Shown here one piece after another: positions 47,011-57,825 of a stretch of DNA of 64,000 nucleotides. Numbering within the stretch: position 1 is the stretch's first letter; every line of letters starts with the position of its first letter. The notes beneath the pieces are model-generated. The model was not told the DNA's origin and made no database searches. It worked only from the letters and a program-made list of their open reading frames with translations. The stretch is taken from assembly GCA_951799425.1 (NCBI GenBank), contig OX637410.1:8370001-8434000 (forward strand), read 5' to 3'. Source of the DNA: Ilex aquifolium. Taxonomy: Eukaryota; Streptophyta; Magnoliopsida; Aquifoliales; Aquifoliaceae. Both the position numbers and the translations under genes were made by a program.

Positions 47011-47029
47011 TTCCTAGGCAACGGCGCCA
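47011..47029 (-). other. PBS of family B element (tRNA-Asp type)
   Basis: On the minus strand TGGCGCCGTTGCCTAGGAA, six bases after the LTR end CAACA. It differs from the family A PBS in two bases. Confidence 0.8.
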
Positions 47030-47035
47030 AAAACT

Positions 47036-48234
47036 TGTTGTCCAAATTTGATATTGACAATTTACGTGCAAGTATACACGATCAACAAGTAATAAAGTGA
47101 TAAGTAGAGTATCGTTCCCATAGAGAATTATTACTAATAACTTCCAAGTACTAACTTTGTATCAATTCGATTTTATTTAAAAATTTGAAATTAAACTATG
47201 AAATTACTAATTTAAAACTAAATCTAAAATTACTAAACAATGATTGAATTCACCGAATAAAAGAACTTAAGATTACAACTTCCCCTAATGCTTCGTATAA
47301 ATCTTTTCACTCTCTTTCCAGTTAATTGACCAAATTAAGTTGTTAACTGAGAATTCAAAATTATTTATTAAACCTCTTCCGATGGTTAAATAAAAATATC
47401 TCTCCCAATTAAATTACTATATTCCTAAGCAATATAAGTTAGAATAGATTCATTAAGCTCAAACTCTCATAAAATTTACACACGGCATATAGGTATATTT
47501 ATATCCTATACACAAACCCAGCAATTCAATCCTAAGAAGAATTAACCAGACACATGTCATCATATTCAGATCTAAACCCTAGAATTCATCTTCCAATTTC
47601 ATCTAGGGAATCAAATTAATTGTTGGCCAAACAATCATACATTAAGCACAAAATATGATAAACAACTTATAGATGATCAATCACAACTGAAAACGAGAGT
47701 AGATTAATTTAACTAAACATCAGGTTCCATTGCAATCTTAATAAAAATTTAGTTCATAACGTAATTGAAAAACATCATTCTCAAATTAATCAACATCTCA
47801 GAAAATCAAAAACTAAAAGTAAGAGAAAAGAATAAAAACTTAGTTGCAATCTTCAATCTCTCTCTATCCTTCAAGTCCAATCTTCTTCGCGTCACTTCCT
47901 TCAATTCTTGCCTTCAATTCACTTTCAATCCTTGGTTTTTTCTCTATTAGCAGCCCTTCATATTAGTATATTCTAAACCCATCTCAAACCCTAACATTTA
48001 TGTAGCATTAGAGTTCAATTCCTACTCAAAAACAAGTCAGAATTTGCGTTCCAAGCTAAAACCCTCGCTGCAGCCCCTAAAATTAGCGCAGTTGTGCTGA
48101 CTTTCTACTCTTCTAGAGCTGCAACGCTGCATGTAGATTTGCAGCGCTGACCCCCTTTTATGCCTACAACTGCCCTTGTTGCTTAGTCCTCAATTGATCC
48201 ACACTTTAGGCTACCAAATGACCTTGTTTCCTTC
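47036..48234 (-). repeat. Family B 5' LTR, truncated
   Basis: Homologous to 37612-38587 plus 40857-41085 and to the B solo LTR. Similarity ends at CTTGTTTCCTTC near 48234, before the expected LTR terminus. It carries GCAACGCTGC and GCAGCGCTG near 48120-48150. Confidence 0.85.
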
Positions 48235-48702
48235 ACAAATTCGTCAACGAAGGCAAGGCGCCATGGGCACTGCCTGACGAGGCGACCCAAGCTGCTGATT
48301 AGCACAAAATATTGCACATCATGTATACTTTTGTATCCCTTTTATACTTGCTTTTGTGGTGAAATTGGGAGTAAATGCAATTAATCAAACAATTAATGAA
48401 GTTTCTGATTGTAGGTTGATGCAATCCATAACATGCTCAAGGAAACACAAATTCGAAGATGTGAAAGATAATATAATTGGCTTTCCATCAAGATAAAGAT
48501 CCATATGGAACCTTGCATTATTGTATTTTGATTCTTATTTTAAGTCAATTAACTAGTATTAGTATTTTATATGTCCTTTTAATATTTTTTAGAGTTAGGG
48601 GTATTTTTATAATTTCTAGAATTTCTGGAACATGTCATATTTTTGGGTCAAAATATAAACTCCTACTAGGATTTGTTTCCTTAGTAGATTAGGATTTGTT
48701 TC

Positions 48703-50957
48703 TGTAACGCCCCAAAACACACCCTGGACGGCATTACATTCTAAAACATTCATATCATGAGAGCAATAATATAATTCCATCAATAAGAAAATTTTTCCAT
48801 TCATCATCCATAGAATTTACAATATCATCCCAAAAGAATAAGCCAAGCTATGGCATTTACATCTCAAAGGATCAAATGTAACTTAGCAGCGGAATAACAA
48901 AAGAAAACTAAACTTGACATGATTTCAAAATAAATTCCCAAGTCTATTACAAAAGAAGCTATGTCTCTACAGGTCCATCTCGGGATCTACGTTCCCTTTT
49001 ATGGGAGCTTCCCAATGTCCCGGCTCGTCAGTTTCAAGCTCCTCCTCTAGACAAAGACCTGAAATATGTTGTTTGTAGGGGGTGAGCACTAAGCTCTGTA
49101 GCAACATTCCTCCCAAATTCGAACAAGGTTTATAAAAGCATATAAAATGGTCGGTCTCATTTCACAAATAGCATATATAATCTTTGAAGTAAAACAGAGA
49201 CATTTTTAAATAGATCTCAAGTTTAAGCCGTAACAATAATCAAGTGCAAGGTTAAGGTAAATTCCATAACAATATACCATTTTCAACTTTTAGCCATTTA
49301 GGAAGGGCGCCTTCCGATGCATTGTCCCATACCAGTGCACCGGCCAAGGCGGTCCAACCCATCATCCCATTTATATTGGTTCATCCCCGTACCATGTATG
49401 TTGATTGCTTCTCATGAATCTACCCAACGATTATACCTAGTCCACCAATCACAATCACAATCACAAACACTTTAGGAAAGGGCGTCTACCATCCCAATGG
49501 CAGTGACGAGTCCTTTCCCAGGAAAAGTATACCATCCCTTGTTCGAACTCGAGTGAACGATAGTGGTCGCATTACCAAATGACAACCCACCACAAGTGTT
49601 AGGAAACCATCTCAACCCCACTAGGATAGACTAACCTCTAACACTCTACGGCATCTCTCGAAGGCAATCCAAGTCCATCACAACAACCATACCAATGAGG
49701 AAACCAAAATATTCTCAATTCACCAACAATTCCAAATAACTACAAAATCCACAATTTCTCATTTTACAAGCGTATTTCAAAATCCCCAAATTAAGCATGT
49801 GACATTTTCAATAACCAACCAAGAAAAATGCAAGAGATCACAACAATATCATTTTATTACTCAACACAAAACACTATGATTTTGAAGTCAAGAATAAAGG
49901 AAGAGTTCAAGAGGAAAATCCATCACTCTTGAAAACTAGGGTTTTTCAAACAAAAGAGGGATTTCATGGGTATACAACCCTAACTTTGTGTAAAACATGT
50001 TAACAATTGCAAGAGAACCAAGAAACAATGAACCCATAGCAAATACATATGATTAGGAGTCAAAACATATATATATATATATATATATATAATAACTCTA
50101 ACATCAATGAACAAGAATGGAAGAAAACCCCTACCTTGGTGTTCTTGAAAATCTAGGGTTTTGATCTTTTTGGAATTGTAACTCCCTCTTGATCTTGTGT
50201 TTCTTTCTCCTCCTTTATCTCCTCCTAGGGTTCTAAAGGGTTTAGGATGAGAGTGGAGTGAAGAATGGGGCAAATGAGGGCTTGAGGAGGTGTTTTAAAC
50301 CCAAAAATCCCGACTTTTTAACTGTTCGGCGAGTGTCAGAAAAAGCGTACCGGTACGCGGTACCGGTATGGTATAGTACCGGTACTCGGTACCGGTACGG
50401 TTAAGCTACTGGTTCGGGCGTATCGGTACTGTGTCCCCGGTACACATCGGCTACTTCGACTTCCAGGGCAGTTTTGACCCATTTAGAGGTCGAAGTGGAA
50501 AATTTTCATGAGAAACACTTTTGTAGCGCTAGATGTCTACTATCTACTGTCCAACTTTCAGATCAATTGGACATAAGGATAAAAAGTTATGACCAAAATA
50601 CTAGAAGGTGTCCCAACTCCTTTTTACCCAAATTTTCTCTAAGTGTGTTTTCACTCCGGAATACTTCCTAACTTCCAATACACCTCATATTACCTCTCCC
50701 AAGGTTGTTTGACCTTCCGGATTCAATGGACACCTTATTTTGACCTAAAAATATTTAGAAATTCGTCTAGTCACCATTTCCAAGTTTAAACGTCTTGAAA
50801 ACTCCAACTTCCCAATCCATATTTATCTCTAGCATTTCTCCTACTATTACAATCTATATAATTTATCCTTACATCCTTACACATATCCACATTTTTACAA
50901 TAATTATTTACTATATATCTATATACATGTATATAAAAGAAAATGCGGGGTGTTACA
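48703..50957 (-). mobile_element. Family C solo LTR 2, TSD GTTTC
   Basis: 2,255 bp from TGTAACGCCCC to GGGGTGTTACA, flanked by GTTTC at 48698-48702 and 50958-50962. It aligns with the 38588 copy at both ends and in the middle, but lacks the hairpin module and has a different palindrome cluster at 50347-50450. A TA microsatellite lies at about 50066-50090. Confidence 0.92.
50347..50450. repeat. ACCGGT palindromes in C solo LTR 2
   Basis: GTACCGGTAC and close variants (GTACCGGTAT, GTACCGGTAC, GTATCGGTAC) occur about six times in 100 bp, followed by CCAGGGCAGTTTTGACC. This block after the cluster is conserved in C solo LTR 1. Confidence 0.85.
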
Positions 50958-51479
50958 GTTTCCTTAGTAGACTAGGATTTTAGGAATTTTTTTCTTGTAA
51001 TGGCCAGCCTATAAATAGGCGTTCAATCAATGAAAAAAATTAGATAATTATTCAGCAAATTTGAGAGTATTTTCTCTGTGGTTCTTTGAAGAACTATCTG
51101 AACTTATCGGGATTTCTTGTGGCGTTCACTAGCGACTTATCAAACGGAATTTCCACCACCGTTTGTGGCGCCTTCCTTATACCAAGGTTCTTGTTTCACA
51201 ACAAACAGCGGGTTGAGGTCATATATACCAAGGTTCTTGTTTTTCATAAACAACGGGTCGAGGTCTATCATTCAATTCTGATCTAGAACGATCTTGGGTT
51301 CATTTTCGTTGTCGGAACTCGTTATTTTGGCGGGTTTTGCTCACATCATAGGTAAAGAGTTGGAAATGGCTTGAGTTAAGCCCCTATCATACTGCTCAAA
51401 GTCAATGGAGATGAAGGGGAGGCTTAACGGGAGGCTTGGAAGGTGAAAAGATCAAGAAAGGAGCAAATCAAGTAAAAAC

Positions 51480-51621
51480 CTACCGGTAAGTTTGCTCATA
51501 AAACTACCGATAGGTTTTGCACACTCGAGTTAGACCTACTAGATCATCTGCCAAACCTACCTGAAGGTTTTGCTTACTGGAATAAAAACTACCGGTAGGT
51601 TTTGTCATCGACCTACCGGTA
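51480..51621. repeat. ACCGGT palindromes in LTR H
   Basis: CTACCGGTAA, CTACCGATAG, CTACCGGTAG and CTACCGGTA, most followed by GTTTTG. The last site is cut by element D, and its second half continues at 63085 (CGGTAGGTTTTG). Confidence 0.8.
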
Positions 51622-51747
51622 TGTGACACCCCTAAATCCGGGGGTCCGTTGATTACCCATCAACCCACGGAAAACCCGTAGATACCGAGTAATTCGATAT
51701 CACACCGTTATGCCCCATTTACCAGGGTCCATAACTTAACGAAATTC

Positions 51748-51781
51748 GGGCAGAGTCTCCTTTGTACGGGGAGCTCTACCC
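51748..51781 (-). other. Conserved LTR hairpin, copy 3
   Basis: GGGCAGAGTCTCC pairs with GGGGAGCTCTACCC around TTTGTAC. It is followed within about 100 bp by two CACCGGGTCCA repeats, as in family C. Confidence 0.6.
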
Positions 51782-52974
51782 AAAACCCAACCTGTGCAAT
51801 ATATATTCAAATGACCCATCCGAGGCCCAATATAAAGCAATGGCCTCACCGGGTCCATTTATAAGTAAACATTGGCCACACCGGGTCCAACTATCCATAC
51901 TTATATCAAAACATGCAAGGTTATTTTAACAATAGTCCATATAAGTTCTATTACAATTATTTGCAAAAGATTACATTCCCAAAACAAAATTTTCACAAGT
52001 GTTTTACATTAACACAAACTAAAGCCACATTCGGCTTTCTTCAACCATGAGGGTCCAAATTGGAGCCATCCGCCGATGTGTTTCCCCCACCTGAAATGTT
52101 TTCCCGTATAGGGTGAGCAACGCCCAGTAGAGTAATTTCCTACAGAGGCTACTCCCCACCTAAGTGCACATGCAATGTTCACATTCGATATTTCGTATTC
52201 ACATCAACATTCCAAGTAAGAATATGCAACTCTATATTGGAATCTACCATGTCATGCTATGAAATGAGATGAGACTCACTCATGCACCTTTAACCCGAGT
52301 CATCACCGACTCCCCCAACACAATGCCATGTCAATGTGTAGTAACCCCATCAACTGATGGACAATACATCCAATGACCGTTTGAATTGAAATCATGTGTT
52401 TACAAAATCAAGTCATTGTTGGATGTCACCCATTGAATGAGTGTTTATGTACATCAAAATCTTGTGTCTTGTTGGGCAACGGATTTTGGATTTTATACCG
52501 CCGGTTCCGTATACCATACTACACTTTTCCGGAATTTCACCACAGGGGAGTGTATAACCAAGTCGCCGGGTCTTGCACCCGAGGGGGGGATTTACCCCTT
52601 CTTGCTATACCCAACACAAGTTTCTCATGCAACATGCGGCCCAATGGGATCTTCGATCCGACCATACCGATTCTACATATCAATCACCAAGAATGGTGTT
52701 TAATATCACAATGCACTCACACCCAATATATGCGATGTTTTCGTGCATATGCAATGCAATGAACCATTGCACACAACAATTATGTCCAACATGCTATGAA
52801 TGCCATACGGACCCATTTCAACCACATATCTCAACATATGTCATGGTACTTGATATCTAATGCATATGCTTGCCATAATTTCTCACAATGTCAAAACATC
52901 AACTAGCATGTATTAACATTCATATCCAACATGTTATTACATAATCTAATGTCAATAATACCCTTAATCATTAA

Positions 52975-53335
52975 GGCATAATATAACACATAACGGCCCA
53001 TGTAATAGCCCACGTAACGGCCCTTATATAAGCCACAAAAAAGCCCCCATATAAGCCACCAAAACAGCCCATATAAACCACCATATAACAGCCCGTATAT
53101 AGCCCGCAAAATGGCCTAAAAACAGTCCGCAAAAATGGCCTAAAAACAGTCCATAACATGGCCTAAAAACAGTCCCTAACATGGCGTAAAAACAATCCAT
53201 AACACGGCGTAAAAATAGTCCGTACAATGGCCGAAAAATAGTCCGTAATTCAGCCCCTTAACAGTCCAAAATTCAGCCCCTTAACAGCCCCTTAACAACC
53301 CAAATTCAGCCCCTAAACTGGCCCTAGAACAGCCC
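52975..53335. repeat. Degenerate short tandem repeats in element D 3' LTR
   Basis: About 360 bp of irregular 14-24 bp units of the types CATGGCCTAAAAACAGTCC, CCCATATAAGCCACC and TTCAGCCCCTTAACAG. The 5' LTR (61985-62335) has the same array with one unit gained (CCATATAAACCACCAAAACAG) and another lost. Confidence 0.8.
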
Positions 53336-54079
53336 TAAAGGAGAGGAGTAAAACCAAAGTAGGAAGAACCCTACCTCTTGTAGCGTGGAGGAAGTGATAG
53401 AACTTCCAAAATTACCAACCAAAGCCCAAGAACTTGATTTCTTCAAAATCTCCCCTAGGAATCTTCGGTGAAATCCCTCGTTCTTGGTACTTAGACGTAG
53501 CCCTCGTCGAGGAGATCAACTTTGATTCTTGGTTCGAAGAATTCCGACCGACAGAACTCCGTAGATCTGAGAAACAAGTTTGGATTTCTCACTTTTTTTT
53601 CTCTCCTCCTCCCCACGTTTTTCAGCCAACAAACCCACTGGTTTCAGCTGAATAATATATGAAAAATCAGATATTTTTTTATATTTATAGCCTTAGATTG
53701 TGCGGTCCACATCGCACCGCTCATTTACTACTTTCGGGTCCGTTTTTCGCCCCGAAACGATTCATTACATCCCGGTTTAAGTTCAAATTAATTTTATTTG
53801 AACTTTAATCCAATTATAAGGAAATTATATAAAATATATTTATGGGGACCTTTAAAATGTCATTCGCCACACAGTCGCCTCGAACGACGTGCAAAAATCC
53901 GACTATCTCGGAATTCGACGAAATCTGACAGGGTGACTCGATTTCGTGATACGAATCCAACGGCGAACTCCGTTTCCTCATCCGAGGTCTAGAGCATAAG
54001 TATCTCAAATACGCATTAGGATGGCAAATGACCATTTTGCCCTTATTCACAAAAAGTTCAAATTTACTCGGGTTTTGCA

Positions 54080-54096
54080 TTCTTCCCCCCTTAAAA
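54080..54096 (-). other. PPT of element D
   Basis: On the minus strand TTTTTAAGGGGGGAAGA directly precedes the 3' LTR. Confidence 0.8.
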
Positions 54097-54176
54097 AGAA
54101 TTTCGTCCCCGAAATTCACACACACACACATACATGCAATCCCATGCATATGCTACAGTCATGTAATAGAAAATGA

Positions 54177-55439
54177 CTATAAAAATGTACCTCTATCCTC
54201 AAACAAGAAAGTATAATTCGCACGTACGGTGTCCTCGTGCTCCCATGTCGCCTCTTCTACTCCCCGGTGCTGCCACAGCACCTTCACTAGCCTCACGGTC
54301 TTGCCTCGCAAAACCTGATCTCGGCTATCCATGATATGCACCGGTCCCTCCTCGAAGGTCCCATCTGCATCAACAACAGGCTCGGCCCAATCCACCACAT
54401 GAGTCGGATCTGGGGTGTATTTCCGGAGCATAGAGACATGGAATACCGCATGAACACCTGATAGGTTTGGTGGTAACGCCAACCGGTAAGCGACTGTACC
54501 AACCCTCTCAAGTATCTCAAAGGGCCCGATATACCTCGGTGACAACTTTCCTCACTTGCCGAACCCGACCACTCCTCTCGTAGGCATCACCTTCAAGAAG
54601 ACATGATCTCCCACCTCAAACTCTAGAGGTTGCCGCCGTCTATCGGCGTAGCTCTTCTGCCGGCTCTGAGCCGTGAGAAGACACTTCCGTATCAAGCTCA
54701 CCTTCTCTGAGGTGTCTCTAACCAAGTCCGGACCCGTAGAGGGTCTCTCTCCTACTTCCGTCCAACAAACCGGAGATCGACAAGGCCTCCCATATAGTGC
54801 CTAATAGGGTGTCATCTGTATGCTCGCCTGATAACTATTGTTGTAGGCGAACTCCACCAAGGGTAAGTGTTCTTCCCAGCTACTCTTGAGATCTAGGTCG
54901 CATGCCCGTAGCATGTCCTCTAATGTCTGAATGGTCCTCTTAGACTGACCGTCCGTCTGGGGATGAAAAGCAGTGCTCATCATCAGCTGTGTCCCCATGG
55001 CTCGTTGGAAACTCTCCCAAAAATGAGCCGTAAACCTGGGATCCCGATCCGATACTATAGATACGGGTACCCCATGCAACCGGATAATCTCCCGTATATA
55101 TAACTTGCAGAATTCCTCCAGTGTGAAGGTCATCCACACCGCCAAAAAATGTGCCGACTTAGTAAGCCGGTCCACTACCACCCATACCGCATCATGTCCC
55201 TGCGATGTCCGTGGCAAGTGGGTCGCAAAATCCATCGTGACATATTCCCACTTCCACTCAGCTACCTCCAATGGTTGGAGTAACCCTGCTGGTCTCTGGT
55301 GTTCAGCCTTCACTTGCTGACACGTGAGACATCTACTAACAAAATCGCCAACCTGCCGCTTCATCCCATTCCAATGATACTGGCGACGAAGATCATGATA
55401 CATCTTCGTGCCCCTGGATGAACCGCAAAATGGGAGCAA
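54177..55439 (-). pseudogene. Element D integrase and chromodomain remnant
   Basis: Minus strand. 55439-54801 encodes the end of the HHCC zinc region (CLTCQQVKAEHQ) and the integrase core: DFATHLPRT for the first D, SDRDPRF for the second, and the AFHPQTDGQSKRTIQTLED segment for the E region. A stop at 54801 (after MTPY) is followed by further integrase C-terminal sequence, with FEVGDHVFLK near 54620 and another stop near 54547. 54545-54177 then encodes [15 protein letters not shown] and a chromodomain ([28 protein letters not shown], with the V-KVLW-H----ATWE pattern). Chromodomains guide chromovirus integration to particular chromatin marks. As preserved it is broken into at least three frames. 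Confidence 0.88.
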
Positions 55440-56152
55440 TGAAACTCCCTAAGGATCTCCTCTCTCAGATCCGTCAGCCAGAATTCGCACTTGCTGAACT
55501 TGGCGTACAACTGATGGTCTCTCAAGGTCTGAAGAACAATCCTCAAGTGACCCTTATGCTCCTCCTCAGACTTGGAGTAGATCAAGATGTCGTCAACAAA
55601 GACTACAACAAATTGATCAAGGTAGGGTTGAAAGACCCTATGCATGAGATCCATGAATGCCGCTGGAGCATTCGTCAATCCGAAAGGCATGACAGTGAAC
55701 TCAAAATGCCCATACCGCGTCCGAAACGCCGTCTTAGAGATATCTGCCTCCCTAACCCTCAACTGATGGTAACCAGTGCGGAGGTCTATCTTGGAGTAGA
55801 CCCGTGCCCCTCTCAGCTGATCAAACAAGTCATCAATCCTCGGCAAAGGGTACTTATTCTTGATAGTAACCATATTCAACTGCCGGTAATCTACTCATAG
55901 TCGAAGGGTTTTGTCCTTCTTCTTTGCAAATAACACCGGAGCGCCCCAATGTGAGGTACTCGGTCTAATGAACCCCCTGTCCAACAATTCCTGCAATTGG
56001 ACTTTGAGTTCTTGCAACTCAGCAGGCGCCATCCTATGCGGAGTCATAGAAATGGGCGATGTACCTGGATGCAGCTCAATAGTGAAGTCTACATCCCTAT
56101 GTGGAGGTAATCCCGGTAGTTCATCCGGAAAAACATCCTTATAATCACACAC
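55361..56152 (-). pseudogene. Element D reverse transcriptase remnant, RNase H deleted
   Basis: Minus strand. 56152-55895 holds the RT entry ([38 protein letters not shown]) and stops at KTLRL. 55879-55361 continues with [44 protein letters not shown] and the catalytic [12 protein letters not shown] near 55590. After KCEFWL (about 55480) the frame passes straight to [21 protein letters not shown], which belongs to the integrase zinc region. The RT thumb, connection and whole RNase H are therefore missing. A frameshift after HPG (about 55400) leads to the next frame. Confidence 0.88.
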
Positions 56153-56221
56153 AACCTAAGGTAGACCCAACTCCTGTCTCGCCTCGTCCTCTAGGGTAAG
56201 GCTTGCTAGCCAACCCATCAA

Positions 56222-57825
56222 CTACCCGTGCCATCTAGAGTTGTACACGGCTTGAGGTAAAGCACCGTGCTTTGCCCCCTGGAATTTGAAACAAACACCA
56301 TCAAACGTATAAGCAGTGACCCTCCTACGATCACAATTAATGACGACTCGATGTGCCGCCAACCAATCCATTCCCAGGATTACATCGAACTCCGACATGT
56401 CCATGACCCGAAGGTCCACGGTGAGTAGAATCCCTGAGATCTCTAACTCACACCCCCGACATATCTGATCAACCCTCACCCTAGCACCTAGGGGAGAACT
56501 CACATGCAATGGCTCTTCTAAGGTCTCAACCTCTAAGCCCAAGTCTTTCACACAAGATGCAGCAATAAATGAATGAGATGCACCAGAATCAAATAGTACT
56601 CTTAAGCGAGAGAGCAGAAATGTACCCTGTATCACCGACTGGTCTGCCGGCTCAGTCTGAGGTATCATGGCGTAGACACGCCCCTGGGTCCCCGAAGTTC
56701 CGGCTTGTGAGCCCTGCCCTCGACCCCGACCCATACCCTGGCCTATCTGGCCTGCTTGCGGAGTTCCCGCTCGTGAAGTGGTAGGAGCCTGTGCAACACC
56801 TTGGAACGGATATTGGCTTCCCTGGCCCATAGTGGGGTAGGAAGGAGTGTAGTGAGACTGTGAATATCTCACTGATGGCTGGGACTGAGACGCCCCCTGA
56901 CCCTGGGATCCCTGCCTCTGAGGACAATCCCGCTTCATATGCCCCGGTTGGTGGCAATGATAGCAAGTCTGTTGGCCTGCCTGAAAAGGAGGCCTCTGAT
57001 TTCTCCCACCTCGGGAGGACTGACCTTGACCTTGGACTTGATAGCCATGGCCCTGCCCTTGATGCCCCTGCGGAGCAGAAGTTCTCTGCCTCTTCCACGC
57101 ACTAGAAGAAGAGGATTGACCCTCCTTCTTCTTGTCTTTACCACCCGCTTCCCGGATGTTCCTTGCATCATCAATCTCTCTTTCAATGGCCATAGCTATC
57201 GTGACCATCGTGTCCAAGTCTTGTAGAAGAAGACCCACAATTTTGCCCCGGATGGACAACTTCAAACCCTCCTCAAACTTACGTACTTTGGCCATGTCTG
57301 TGGCCACATAATCGTCGGCGAAACAGGCTAATTCAGTGAACTTAGCCACGTATTCCATCACCGACATCGTTCCTTGCCTCAAGTCTAAGAACTCCCGGGC
57401 CTTTGCGTGTCGAGCAACTCCCGGGAAGTACTTACCCATGAAGAGTTCTTTGAACTCTGCCCAAGTCATTGTCCCCAAGTTCTTTGAGGTCTTGATCCAA
57501 TCCCACCACACTTGGGATTCTCCCTCTAGCTGAAAAGTAGCTAGGGTTATCTTCGTAGCATCGGAGGTGATCTCCATTGCCCCTAAGACCTTGTCCACTT
57601 GCCAGAACTAATGATCAGCTACCATCGGGTCCGCCCCTCCCATGAAGATCGGAGGCTGATGTGCCTTGAACTTCTGGAGATGACTTGAGCCTCCTTGGCC
57701 CCCACTTGCACTAGTCTGTGCAATGGTAGCTGTTGTAGCACTGGCCTGTGCAATAGTAGCAACCGTAGTACCAATAGCCTCCATGAAGGCTTGTTGGTCA
57801 AAGGCCGGTGGTGGTTGGTTGTTGT
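56222..57825 (-). pseudogene. Element D gag-protease remnant
   Basis: Minus strand. 57825-57608 holds the N-terminal gag region with ASATTATIAQ-type alanine/threonine repeats and HQPPIFMGGADPMVADH. A TAG at about 57608, in place of an expected tryptophan codon, stops it. 57598-56222 continues through the capsid (ATFQLEGESQVWWDWI, YFPGVARHAKAREFLDLRQG), a Q/G/S-rich linker and a CCHC knuckle (CYHCHQPGHMKRDC, near 56950). The aspartic protease has a FDSGASHSFI active site (near 56590) and a DVILGMDWL flap-side motif. It ends at a stop at 56222, before RT. The N-terminal 14 codons are at 60236-60277, separated by solo LTR E. Confidence 0.9.

Larger units (their letters stand above)
37612..48234 (-). 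mobile_element. Family B element, Tat/Athila-like, internally deleted
   Basis: Minus-sense element: 5' LTR remnant 48234-47036, tRNA-Asp-type PBS, gag-protease pseudogene, large non-coding region, PPT, 3' LTR 41208-37612. It lacks RT, RNase H and the integrase core. A C solo LTR sits in the 3' LTR, and a hAT-type element in the internal region. The outer end of the 5' LTR is missing beyond about 48234, about 140 bp short of the expected end, so no TSD pair can be checked. Confidence 0.85.
48417..51348 (+). mobile_element. Solo LTR G (related to element F), TSD TAGGT
   Basis: TGATGCAATCC ... CTCACATCA, flanked by TAGGT at 48412-48416 and 51349-51353. About 672 bp once the nested C solo LTR and its TSD are removed. 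A TATA box (TATAAATAGG) at 51010-51019 and the following GGTTCTTTGAAGAACTAT and TTTCTTGTGG stretches match the F LTR. An ATACCAAGGTTCTTGTTT repeat occurs twice (about 51178 and 51227). Confidence 0.8.
51622..54079 (-). repeat. Element D 3' LTR
   Basis: Sense minus: starts TGCAAAACCCGAG (54079) and ends GGGGTGTCACA (51622). A TATA box candidate (CTATAAATA, minus) lies at about 53681-53690. It contains the hairpin module at 51748 and a degenerate repeat at 52975-53335. Plus-strand frames at 52394-52762 are antisense to the LTR and not considered genes. Confidence 0.9.

Noticed and set aside
48234-48293. LTR H insertion as the cause of the B 5' LTR truncation
   Set aside because: About 58 bp of unassigned sequence lies between the end of B similarity and the H start, and no TSD can be seen, so the cause stays open.
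52394-52860. Plus-strand ORFs in element D 3' LTR, also at 61401-61876
   Set aside because: Antisense to the element and shared by the two LTRs by descent. Three overlapping frames are all open, which speaks for low stop density, not coding.
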